64,000 nt of DNA from VFKU01 sp038916785. Its GTDB lineage: Bacteria > Hydrogenedentota > Hydrogenedentia > Hydrogenedentales > GCA-2746185. This document shows positions 52,785 to 61,144 of this stretch, one piece after another (within the stretch, counting starts at the first letter, position 1; each line of letters begins with the position of its first letter). A program made the translations under genes and the position numbers. The DNA lies in the NCBI GenBank assembly GCA_038916785.1, contig JBCLBO010000010.1, forward strand, positions 4,185 to 68,184. The letters run 5' to 3'. A model generated the notes under the pieces. That model saw nothing but the letters and a program-made list of their open reading frames with translations. It had not been told where the DNA came from and made no database searches.

Positions 52785-54719
52785 CTATTCTCCCAAGAGG
52801 TACTGCTGCGAGAAGAGGGCGGTGGCGTAGAACGCGTAGTCCGCGTTTGGCTTTTTCAGGAAGCCGTGGCCTTCGTCGTTGAAGAGCAGATACCAGACGG
52901 GGGTGCCGGTGTTTTTTAGCGCGGCGACGATCTGGTCGGACTCGGACTTCGGCACGCGGGGGTCGTTCACGCCATGCTGGACCATCATCGGTTTGCGGAT
53001 TTGGTCGACGTGCGCCATCGGCGCGGTGCGCTCCATCCATGCGCGGGTCTCGGGGTCGCGCTCGTCGCCATATTCCGCGCGGCGCAGGTCGCGGCGGTAA
53101 CCCTGCGTGTTTTCGAGGAGCGAGCGGAGATTCGAGATACCAAAGAGATTGACCGAGCAGGCAATTTTGTCGGAGTAGCGCGTGGCCGTGGCGAGCGTCA
53201 TATGGCCGCCGTAGCTGCCACCGTAGATCATGATGCGCTTGGGATCGAGGCCGGGCTGTTCGCCGATCCAGTCGAGTAGCGCGCCGATGTCTTCGTAGGT
53301 GCCTTCGCGTTTCGTGCCGTTGTCGAGGCCGACGAAAGTTTTTCCGTAGCCGGCAGAGCCGCGCACGTTCGGGTAGATGAGCGCGATGCCCAGTTCGTTC
53401 AGAAAATAATTCCATCGGCCCTGGAAGCCTGGACGGGACTGGCCCTCCGGCCCGCCGTGAATGATGACGACGACCGGGCGCAGGCCGGTGAACTTCGCTG
53501 GTGGACGGTTCATGAAGCCGGTGATCTCGCGCCCGTCGAAGGATTTCCAGGCGATGGGTTCTGCATCGGGCCAACCGTCAGTTGAAAGGCCGGTTTCGCC
53601 GTAGGACCAGCATTCGATGCTGCCGGATGAGACCGTCTTCACCCAAACGGAGCCCGGGTTGCGCACACCGCTCATCGTGAAGGCCAGATGGTCGGAGTCG
53701 TTGTGCCACTGTAGGCCGAATGTGAGGCCGAGCACTCCGCCGCTGGGGCCGGAGTCGTATCGGCCGGAGGACGCGTCGGCAATTACGAAGCGGCCGGATC
53801 CGTTCTCGTTGACAACGAAGGCGATGTGCTTTCCGTCGGGTGAGAGGTCGAATTCCTCGACGTCCCAGGGGATTTTCGCCGAGAACGATTCGGAGGAAAA
53901 ATCATCGAAGCGATAAGAACGGAGTTGTTTGAACTCCGAGCCTTCGTCTGACGTGCAATAGAACCAGCGGCCCTTGGGTTCGAACTCTCCGCCGCGGTAG
54001 GAGATCTCGGCCTTGTCGTCACGCGGGAGCAGCTTCTTCATTTCGCCCGACGGGACGTCGAGCAACCACACGCGGCTGTTGGTGACGGAGATGTATTCGT
54101 TGAGCAGCAGTTGCTTGCCATCGGGCGACCAATCCGTCGCACCCCAGCCGCCGCCGCGCATAGTCGTGATCTTGCGCGCAGTCTCCGGCTTGAGCGGATC
54201 CACAGTCCAGAATTCGGTGAAGGCGCCGTTCGCGTCGGAGTCCACACGCTCATACGCGAGCAACCCCTTCGCTTTCGAGCGCGGCCCGAGGGAGTGGCGA
54301 CTCTTGCCGTCCGTCAGCAGCACGCGCTCGCCGGTCTTGGGATCGAAGCGGTAAATCTGGAAAAATTCGTTGCCGCCAGTGTCCATGCGAATCGTGAACG
54401 AGCTGTCGTCTACGAACTCGCCCACGCCGAGCACGGGTTCGCCGAAGAACGTGAGCTGTTCGCGCATGCCGCCCGGCTGCGTGACGCGGTGCACCTGGTT
54501 CGTGTCGCCGAAGCGCGTGGTGATGAGCATTTCGAGACGATCGGGGTGCCACTGCGCGAAGGTCGAAGCGCGGTAGTTCCCGTAGCGGTCGATTTTTTCG
54601 ACCAGCTCGCGCGGCACAGGCGGGATGCCGTCGGTGGTGATGTTCGCGGCCGGGGCCAGCGCCTCCTGCGCGAAGGCGGGCAGAGCAGCGAGCAGGAAAC
54701 ACGTGGCGATTATTTTCAT
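52785..54719 (-). CDS. Exported S9-family prolyl oligopeptidase-like serine peptidase
   Basis: A 644-residue exported enzyme; I start at the ATG 54719, giving a signal peptide (IIATCFLLAALPAFAQ). The upstream open frame is non-coding. An N-terminal beta-propeller (~30-390) precedes an alpha/beta hydrolase domain (~400-644) with nucleophile Ser in YGGSYGGHM, Asp in GVNDPRVP and His in FNDEGHGF. GGPEGQSRPGFQGRWNYFLN is the usual oxyanion region. It probably digests short peptides in the periplasm. It ends 7 bases from the convergent hepT. Confidence 0.92.
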   Translation of the reverse strand: MKIIATCFLLAALPAFAQEALAPAANITTDGIPPVPRELVEKIDRYGNYRASTFAQWHPDRLEMLITTRFGDTNQVHRVTQPGGMREQLTFFGEPVLGVGEFVDDSSFTIRMDTGGNEFFQIYRFDPKTGERVLLTDGKSRHSLGPRSKAKGLLAYERVDSDANGAFTEFWTVDPLKPETARKITTMRGGGWGATDWSPDGKQLLLNEYISVTNSRVWLLDVPSGEMKKLLPRDDKAEISYRGGEFEPKGRWFYCTSDEGSEFKQLRSYRFDDFSSESFSAKIPWDVEEFDLSPDGKHIAFVVNENGSGRFVIADASSGRYDSGPSGGVLGLTFGLQWHNDSDHLAFTMSGVRNPGSVWVKTVSSGSIECWSYGETGLSTDGWPDAEPIAWKSFDGREITGFMNRPPAKFTGLRPVVVIIHGGPEGQSRPGFQGRWNYFLNELGIALIYPNVRGSAGYGKTFVGLDNGTKREGTYEDIGALLDWIGEQPGLDPKRIMIYGGSYGGHMTLATATRYSDKIACSVNLFGISNLRSLLENTQGYRRDLRRAEYGDERDPETRAWMERTAPMAHVDQIRKPMMVQHGVNDPRVPKSESDQIVAALKNTGTPVWYLLFNDEGHGFLKKPNADYAFYATALFSQQYLLGE

Positions 54720-54902
54720 GGCGCGGGCCTCCGACTGGTGCGTGCATGCTACCAGACGGCAACGCGCGCTGATGCGCAAAATGGCTGCGATTCCTGACCA
54801 CCAGCCGATGCCCTCTATAGATACGTATGGTTTGTTGCACTGGGCGTTGGGAATTATGGGAATCATGTGAGATATGGGAATGACGTGGTCTCGGCAGCGC
54901 GA

Positions 54903-55024
54903 GTGCGAAACTAAGGTCCAAGCGGCGAGACGCCGCTTCCACTTTGCGGGGTGCGAAACAAGGTTCTTGACGGAATTTCGCAGAATGGTTCTGGAGTAGC
55001 AAGTGATTCCTGAAGTGGAAGCGG
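54903..55024. repeat. Composite of small direct and inverted repeats
   Basis: GTGCGAAACTAAGG and GTGCGAAACAAGG (54903, 54951) are direct repeats. AAGCGGCG/CGCCGCTT (54920-54938) is a hairpin, and CCGCTTCCACTT (54933-54944) pairs with AAGTGGAAGCGG (55013-55024). The ~430-base gap holds no gene that I can see. Confidence 0.6.
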
Positions 55025-55148
55025 TGGTCTGAGGCTGATGAAGGACCAGGTGAATGCGGCGCTCAGAACCGATTGACTTCCGCCCGTTGCCATTCCGGCC
55101 TCCGGCGCCGCGAAACGTCTCCCGCGAATTCACGGATCGCCGGGCTGT

Positions 55149-55751
55149 TTATACAATGGGTCGTTTTCTCGGTACGAAGCGGCCGGTACCCTGCATGTAG
55201 GTCCGATACGCGTCGCCAAAGCGCGCCAGCAGTTTCGCCTCTTCCGTTCGCGTGCGGGCGACGAGCAGGGCCAAGACCACCGCGCCGATCACGAACATAA
55301 ACCAGTTCGCCGCCATCAGAGAGATCGCCAGGACCAGCAACGCCGCGCAGTCGTAGAAAGGGTGCCGGACCCAGCGATAGGGGCCGTGTGTGACCAGCGT
55401 GTGCGCTTGGCGCGTGACGACGGTATCCGTCAGGTTCGTTCCAAGGCTACGGAGCGTCCAGGTGAGCAGCCCAACGGCAATGGCGCCCACCCCCGCCCCC
55501 GTCCACCGCAGCCACACTGGGAGGGGCACCGACGACCAAGCCATCCAGGCCGGATTGACCATGTAGGCGATGAACCCCAGCCAAAGCAGGAGACCGAGGG
55601 GGCGCAGCGTCGCCAGGATGAACAAGCCTTCTTGGCGTCGATCGAGCTTCTCGCCCGAGGCCTGGGACTTGAGGCGGTGGTACAGACCGATGGGTATGAA
55701 CAGCAGAAAGCCGACGAGGAGGACGGCGCGAAAGGTGGCATCCTGGTTCAT
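55149..55751 (-). CDS. Isoprenylcysteine/phosphatidylethanolamine methyltransferase-family membrane protein
   Basis: A 200-residue protein with four or five hydrophobic helices. The C-terminal SAM-binding signature of the ICMT/PEMT family is clear: HGPYRWVRHPFYDCA near residue 122 and EEAKLLARFGDAYRTYMQGT near 170. I start at the ATG 55751. It probably methylates a small lipid-like acceptor; bacterial members are mostly uncharacterised. Confidence 0.85.
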   Translation of the reverse strand: MNQDATFRAVLLVGFLLFIPIGLYHRLKSQASGEKLDRRQEGLFILATLRPLGLLLWLGFIAYMVNPAWMAWSSVPLPVWLRWTGAGVGAIAVGLLTWTLRSLGTNLTDTVVTRQAHTLVTHGPYRWVRHPFYDCAALLVLAISLMAANWFMFVIGAVVLALLVARTRTEEAKLLARFGDAYRTYMQGTGRFVPRKRPIV

Positions 55752-56172
55752 CGCTGATCGAGCTCCCGTATTGCGACCGAATGCTGGCAGATTGCGGGCA
55801 AGAAAGGCCAAAGGAAGGAAAAGCAGTCATAAGTGCCCCGTTATCCATCAGAATGCGAGGCCCTGCCGCCTTCGCGAGGCCAGAGAATCCAGGTCGCGGC
55901 GCATCCGGCGTAATGGGTTTGCGTGCGAATTTTTGTCCGCATGAGGCGGACGGCCAACGGCGGGAGGCCGGCGGTGAGCACGGCGGCGCCCGCCTTCTCG
56001 TTGCTCAGTTCCCCGGATCGCGCGATTCATACCTGCGCTCGACCTGCGAGCGCCTGTCTACCGCCACGCCGGGCGTGCGCCCGACCCCGCGAACGCTATA
56101 TTGGAATACGGGCGCGCGGGACGCTCACTTCGATACAGGTATAATCGGGATTTCGAAGGGGAATCATCCGGC
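55752..56172 (+). promoter_or_regulatory. Gap upstream of recQ with a TATAAT box
   Basis: A 421-base region without a gene. TATAAT lies at 56140-56145, 27 bases before the recQ ATG, with AAGGGG in between. No convincing -35. Nothing else stands out. Confidence 0.45.
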
Positions 56173-58344
56173 ATGGATTCGACGCGTGACATTCTCAAGA
56201 AGTACTGGGGCTACGATTCGTTCCGGCCGTTGCAGCCGGAGGCGATCGCGTGCGTGCTGGAGCGGCGGGACTCGGTGGTGGTGCTGCCGACGGGCGGCGG
56301 GAAGTCGGTGTGCTACCAGTTGCCCGCGCTGGCGATGGACGGCATGGCGATCGTGGTGTCACCGCTGATCTCGCTGATGAAGGACCAGGTGGACGCGCTG
56401 CGGGCGAACGGCGTCGCGGCGGCGAGCATCCACAGCATGCTCACGCCCGAGGAGCGGCGCGCGGCCTCGCAGGGGCTCGCGGGGAGCGCGATCACGCTGT
56501 TGTACGTTTCGCCGGAGCGGCTGGCGATGCCGGACTTCATCGAGTACTTGCAGCGCTTCAAGATTTCCTTTGTTGCGATCGACGAGGCGCATTGCATCAG
56601 CCACTGGGGCCACGACTTCCGGCCGGAGTACCGCGCGTTGCGCGCGCTGAAGACGCATTTCCCGGGAATCGCGATTCACGCGTTTACTGCGACGGCGACG
56701 GAGCAGGTGCGCGCGGACATATCTGAACAGCTCGGCCTCGCTTCGCCCGAGGAGATCGTCGGCGATTTCGATCGGCCGAATCTCGTGTTTCGCGTCGAGC
56801 GGCGCGCGGACGAGTTCGCGCAGTTGCGCAGCGTGATCGATCGGCATCCGGGCGACTCCGGAATTGTGTACTGCATTTCGCGCCGGAAGGTGGACGACAT
56901 CGCGGAGCAACTCCAAAAGATAGGACTGAAGGCAGCGGCATATCACGCTGGGATGACGGACGAGGCGCGAAGGTGGAACCAGGACGCCTTCATCCGCGAG
57001 GATGTCGATATTGTCGTGGCGACGGTCGCTTTCGGCATGGGCATCGACAAGTCGAACGTGCGCTACGTCGTGCATCTGGGCATGCCGAAATCGCTGGAGC
57101 ACTATCAGCAGGAATGCGGCCGTGCGGGGCGCGACGGGCTCGAGGCGGAGTGCTGCCTCTTTCACTCCGGCTCGGACTTTATGATTTGGAAGAAGATGCT
57201 GGGCGGCGAGACCGAAGAAGGCGGCCGGGTCGCGCTCAAGAAGTTGAACGACATGATGAACTATTGCGCGGGCGCGCGGTGCCGCCACCGCAGCCTCAAG
57301 GAGTATTTCGGCCAAACCTACGCGCAGGAGAATTGCGGCGCATGCGACATGTGCCTGGGCGAGGCGGATGTGATGCCGGGCGCGTTGGAGATTGCGCAGA
57401 AGATCCTATCGTGCGTGGTTCGGCTGGGCGAGATGGCCGGGCCGAGCTACACGGCGCTCGTGCTCGTCGGATCGCGCGAGAAGCGCGTGCTCGACAAGGG
57501 GCACGACCAGTTGAGCACTTGGGGAATTCTCTCCGGGCATCCGGTCACTCAGATTCGCGACTGGATCGAGCAACTCGCCGGACAGGGTTACCTTCAGAAG
57601 ATTGGCGAGTTCAATGTATTGCAGGTGACGGTGTCCGGCCGGGATCTGCTGAAGGGACTGGAGACCCCGCGTCTGCTCCAGGCGCAGGCGGCGGCCGGCG
57701 TGCGCAAAAAGTCCGCTGGCGAGAGCCAGTCCTGGGAAGGCGTCGATCAGGGGCTCTTCGAGCGCCTGCGGACCCTGCGCAAATCGATCGCGGACGGGCG
57801 CGGCGTGCCGGCCTTTGTGATTTTCGGGGACGCGTCGCTGCGCGACATGGCGCGGAGGCGTCCGACGAGTCTCGATGGCTTCCTGCTGGTGCATGGCGTC
57901 GGGCGGAAAAAGTGCGACGATCTCGGCGACGCCTTTGTCTCCGAGATCCGGCGGTACTGCGAGGAGGGCGGCGTGTCGACGGACGTCGCCGTGACCTTCG
58001 CACCGGCGCCGCGCGCCGCGGCGCCCCGCGTGAAATCCACGAACAAGACCGCGCGCGATGCGTTTCAATTGTTCGAAATGGGCCAGTCGATTGCCGAGGC
58101 GGCGGAACACCTCGGGCGCGCGGAGTCGACCGTGTATCAGTATCTGGAGGAGTACGTCCGCGATCGCGAGCTGACCGACCCGCAGCCGTGGGTGGATTCC
58201 GAGTTGTTCGCGCGCGTGCGGGATGCGGTGAAGGCGGTAGGGCAGGGCGCGTTGAAGCCGATTTTCCTGCACCTGAACGAGGAAGTGCCGTACAACCAGA
58301 TTCGGATTGCCGTGGCCTGCCTGCGCAATGGGGAATCGGCCTGA
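56173..58344 (+). CDS. recQ: ATP-dependent DNA helicase RecQ
   Basis: A 723-residue RecQ with full domain order. Helicase core (~1-340): PTGGGKS Walker A, DEAH box, FTATATEQVRADI, QECGRAGRDG. Zinc-binding domain with four Cys (CAGARC, ENCGACDMC near 378-400). Winged-helix RQC (~410-500). HRDC (~530-605; LRTLRKSIADGRGVPAFVIF). A C-terminal helix-turn-helix (FEMGQSIAEAAEHLGRAEST near 635). It unwinds DNA 3' to 5' in recombination and repair. Confidence 0.96.
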   Translation: MDSTRDILKKYWGYDSFRPLQPEAIACVLERRDSVVVLPTGGGKSVCYQLPALAMDGMAIVVSPLISLMKDQVDALRANGVAAASIHSMLTPEERRAASQGLAGSAITLLYVSPERLAMPDFIEYLQRFKISFVAIDEAHCISHWGHDFRPEYRALRALKTHFPGIAIHAFTATATEQVRADISEQLGLASPEEIVGDFDRPNLVFRVERRADEFAQLRSVIDRHPGDSGIVYCISRRKVDDIAEQLQKIGLKAAAYHAGMTDEARRWNQDAFIREDVDIVVATVAFGMGIDKSNVRYVVHLGMPKSLEHYQQECGRAGRDGLEAECCLFHSGSDFMIWKKMLGGETEEGGRVALKKLNDMMNYCAGARCRHRSLKEYFGQTYAQENCGACDMCLGEADVMPGALEIAQKILSCVVRLGEMAGPSYTALVLVGSREKRVLDKGHDQLSTWGILSGHPVTQIRDWIEQLAGQGYLQKIGEFNVLQVTVSGRDLLKGLETPRLLQAQAAAGVRKKSAGESQSWEGVDQGLFERLRTLRKSIADGRGVPAFVIFGDASLRDMARRRPTSLDGFLLVHGVGRKKCDDLGDAFVSEIRRYCEEGGVSTDVAVTFAPAPRAAAPRVKSTNKTARDAFQLFEMGQSIAEAAEHLGRAESTVYQYLEEYVRDRELTDPQPWVDSELFARVRDAVKAVGQGALKPIFLHLNEEVPYNQIRIAVACLRNGESA

Positions 58345-58387
58345 AACCTTTTATGCTAAAGGCCTGTAACAAATCCCAACGATCGTA

Positions 58388-58408
58388 GCATGGGCGGCTC
58401 GCCCATGC
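58388..58408. repeat. GCATGGGCG/CGCCCATGC palindrome
   Basis: A 9-bp perfect stem with a 3-base loop, 44 bases after recQ. No T tract. Confidence 0.65.
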
Positions 58409-58508
58409 GGGTTCATGGCAGCCGGAGTCGGGTATTGTGAGAACCTTTAACTAGCCGGTGATCAATCTGAGTCACTTGTGTGTTCTCCACTCCGGAACTT
58501 TCACTTTT

Positions 58509-58708
58509 GTCATTCTGAGCGGTAGCGAAGAATCTCCCCGCCGGTCCGCCGAAAGACATACCCTGATCTGTCCGCAACGGGCCCAGCGCGATCTATTTCT
58601 GCACCGTGAAGTGATCCATGTGTACCACCGGCTATTCTGACGTTGAGTCTCAGTGTCGTGGCTTCCGGTTAACAGACGGGGAGATTCTTCGCTACCGCTC
58701 AGAATGAC
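58509..58708. mobile_element. 200-bp element with 31-bp perfect terminal inverted repeats
   Basis: The ends 58509-58539 (GTCATTCTGAGCGGTAGCGA...) and 58678-58708 are exact reverse complements. The 138-base interior has no gene. A partial copy of one end lies at 39127. The end sequence belongs to a repeat type common in bacterial genomes ('cattctgagcg-agcgaagaatct'). Confidence 0.75.
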
Positions 58709-58734
58709 AAAAAAATGGGATTGTCGGTGGAAGA

Positions 58735-58845
58735 GATTGCTTCGCCGCTGTGCTCCTTGTAGGTTTGTTTTGCGTTTCCCTTATGCTGACGAGTGTGAAG
58801 AATCGGGGCCGGCGGGGGGAGAGGTTCCTCGCAACGACGAAGAAG
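58735..58845. repeat. Split, degenerate copy of the GAGATTGCTTCG...CTCGCAACGACG repeat
   Basis: GAGATTGCTTCGCCGCTGTGCTCCT is followed ~75 bases later by TTCCTCGCAACGACGAAG. This suggests the unit was interrupted by other DNA, as also seen at 36866-36945. Confidence 0.5.
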
Positions 58846-58861
58846 GGCTGCGACGCGAATT

Positions 58862-59219
58862 CACTACTGTCCCAACGTTGGAATCATTGTCGTGTGAAAG
58901 TGGTTGATCGTGCTTGACTTACAATGGGAAATTGTCGTGATCGACTTGAAATCGAAAACGCTGCGTTGCGGCCTATCCGTGATTTCACGGATGGGAGCGC
59001 CAGGTAGAACGCCGTCAGGACCCAAATTTGGATAGCCATGTGCATCTACGTGCTCGTCGCCATCGACCACCGCCTCTACAGCATTCTACAGATTTTGAGC
59101 GTCATCCTTGTTCGAGAAAACGCCCATTTTACACGTCGTTTCACAACCCCCGCCCGACAAAGTCGCGCCCGATCCTTCAAACCAGTTGATTCTATTCGAT
59201 TAACGTTGGGACAGTAGTG
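58862..59219. mobile_element. 358-bp MITE-like insertion with 18-bp inverted ends and a target-site duplication
   Basis: Inverted ends CACTACTGTCCCAACGTT (58862-58879) and its exact complement (59202-59219). Direct repeats ACGCGAATT lie immediately outside (58853-58861 and 59220-59228); identity extends to 12 bases if the boundary is drawn inside. The interior is AT-richer and has no transposase. The 9-12-bp duplication and end length fit IS4-superfamily transposition, which is inference. Confidence 0.82.
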
Positions 59220-59363
59220 ACGCGAATTCATTCTTCATCGGCTGGAAGCAGATGCCACCGAACGGCACTCCATCTTCTTCGGCCGGAGTCCGACGCCACC
59301 GGAGAGCGGCGTGTCTTGTTCGGCGTGTGGTAGGCTTTCTGGGTTTGGAGGAGAGGTTTTGGA

Positions 59364-60461
59364 ATGACGAAGACACATTCAATAGCGGTGCTCGAAGGTG
59401 ACGGGATCGGGCCGGAAATCATGGCCGAGGCGCTGGCCGTCTTGCGCGTGATCGGCGAGCAGGCGGGGGTGAAGTTTGCGCTGCACCCGGCGCCGTTTGG
59501 CGGGCGGGCGTATTTCGAGACGGGCAGCGCGTTTCCGGACGAGACGAAGGCGGTCTGCGATAGGTGCGACGCGATCCTCAAGGGGCCGATCGGGTTGAGC
59601 TTCGAGGAATCGAAGAAGATTCCCGTGGACGAGCAGCCCGAGCGCGGGGCGCTGTTGCCGTTGCGCCGGCGGTACGACACCTACGCGAATTTCCGGCCGG
59701 TGTATCTGCCGCCGGAGTTGGCGCATTTCTCGCCGCTCAAGCCGCGCGTGGTCGGTGGTGGGATCGACCTGATGATGATCCGCGAGTTGGTCGGGGGGCT
59801 GTACTTCGGCGAGAAGGAGACGGGGAAAAAGGCGGACGGCACGCGCTACGTGCGCGAGTCGCTGGACTACGACGAGCACCAGATCGCGCGCATCCTGCAT
59901 GTGGCGTTCAAGGAATCGATGCGGCGCAAGCGCGTGCTGCACAACGTGCACAAGAGCAACGTGCTCAAGTCGAGCGTGCTGTGGTGTGAGGTGCTCGACG
60001 AAGTGGCGCGGGACTATCCGGAGGTGCAGGTGAAGCAGATCATCGTGGACGCGGCGGCGACCGCGCTCGTGCTCAATCCGCGGCAGTTCGACGTGATGGT
60101 GATGGAGAACATGTTCGGCGATATCCTGAGCGATCTCGGCGGCGGGCTGCTCGGATCGCTCGGGCTGATGCCTTCGGCGTGCATGGGCGACACGAAGTCG
60201 TATTACGAACCCTCGCACGGCAGCGCGCCGGACATCGCGGGCAAGGGCATCGCGAATCCGTATTCGATGATCGGGTCGGTCGCGCTGATGCTGGAGAAGA
60301 GTTTCGGCATGGAGAAGGAGGCGCGCCGCGTGATGGACGCGATGGGCGCGGTCTTCGGCCAGGGCTTTACCACCGCCGATCTCTGCGATCCCGAGGGTAG
60401 GCTGCGGCCCGTCTCGACGCGCGAATTCGGAGAAAAGGTGGTCCGGCAATTGACGGGTTGA
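59364..60461 (+). CDS. leuB: 3-Isopropylmalate dehydrogenase (or related beta-decarboxylating dehydrogenase)
   Basis: A 365-residue enzyme with the LeuB layout: LEGDGIGPEIMAEAL near residue 9, EQPERGALLPLRRRYDTYAN near 90, ENMFGDILSDLGGGLLGSLG near 246, and the NAD loop HGSAPDIAGKGIANP near 276. The segment that reads VDKANVL in LeuB is VHKSNVLKSS here, closer to the HKGNIMK of isocitrate dehydrogenase. LeuB oxidises 3-isopropylmalate in leucine synthesis. leuA/C/D are not adjacent, so a different 2-hydroxy acid is possible. GGAGAGG precedes the ATG. Confidence 0.85.
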   Translation: MTKTHSIAVLEGDGIGPEIMAEALAVLRVIGEQAGVKFALHPAPFGGRAYFETGSAFPDETKAVCDRCDAILKGPIGLSFEESKKIPVDEQPERGALLPLRRRYDTYANFRPVYLPPELAHFSPLKPRVVGGGIDLMMIRELVGGLYFGEKETGKKADGTRYVRESLDYDEHQIARILHVAFKESMRRKRVLHNVHKSNVLKSSVLWCEVLDEVARDYPEVQVKQIIVDAAATALVLNPRQFDVMVMENMFGDILSDLGGGLLGSLGLMPSACMGDTKSYYEPSHGSAPDIAGKGIANPYSMIGSVALMLEKSFGMEKEARRVMDAMGAVFGQGFTTADLCDPEGRLRPVSTREFGEKVVRQLTG

Positions 60462-60598
60462 GACGCATTTGGCGGGCGAGGAGGGCCCGGTTGAATCGCT
60501 TCATCGCTGAGGACGCCGCCAAGGGCAGAGGTCTTTTTTAGACGGGAGCGACAGGATTGAACAGGTCTTGAAACGCATTCTCACTAGAGCGTTTTAAG

Positions 60599-61130
60599 TT
60601 AAGTCGTGGCCGCTTGGGCCGCCATTTCCGCTCCCGGAGCTGTGCGGTCCTTGGAGACGGTGACGAAGCGGGTGCCCTCCGGGTTGAAGGTGGCCCCGGT
60701 GACCTGCTCGCTGTGGCCCTTCATCGTGGCCAGTGGCGCGCCGGTGGCGGCGTCCCAGAGGCGTGCGGTGCCGTCGGCGGCGGACGAGACGATGTGGCGC
60801 CCGCCGCGAGCGAAGACGGCGCCCGTGACGAAGACCGTGTGGCCGCTCATCGTGTGAAGGAGCGCGCCGGACTGCGCGTCAAAGAGCCGTGCGGTCCGAT
60901 CGAGTGAAGCGGTCAGGACTTTCGTGCCCGAAGGGTCGAAGCAGGCCATCGTGATGGAGCCCTTGTGTCCGGCGAGCGTGGCGAGGCTCTGTCCCGTCGC
61001 CGCGGCCCAGCGCCTGCTCGGGCGACAGGTAGTCCGGCGTGCCCATCACTGACCCGATCTCCGTCTTCGAGTCCGGCCGATCGAGCGGCGTGCTGACGCG
61101 CACCGGCGAGGACGAGAGGGTCGCGCGCTC
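60599..61130 (-). pseudogene. Scrambled fragment of a kinase-WD40 gene
   Basis: Reading the minus strand, one frame gives a kinase activation-loop piece (DRPDSKTEIGSVMGTPDYLS then PEQALG). At about 61010 the reading jumps to another frame with WD40 repeats (AATGQSLATLAGHKGSIT, then three repeats to ~60640) and ends prematurely after SKDRTA. Kinase C-lobe, membrane segment and most blades are missing. It is a deletion relic of a paralog of the intact gene next door. Confidence 0.78.
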
Positions 61131-61144
61131 TGCGTTCTTTATGG

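Noticed and set aside
58864..59070. A 68-codon minus-strand frame inside the 358-bp insert
   Set aside because: No transposase motif, no start signals, and it begins and ends with the element's structure; treated as non-coding.
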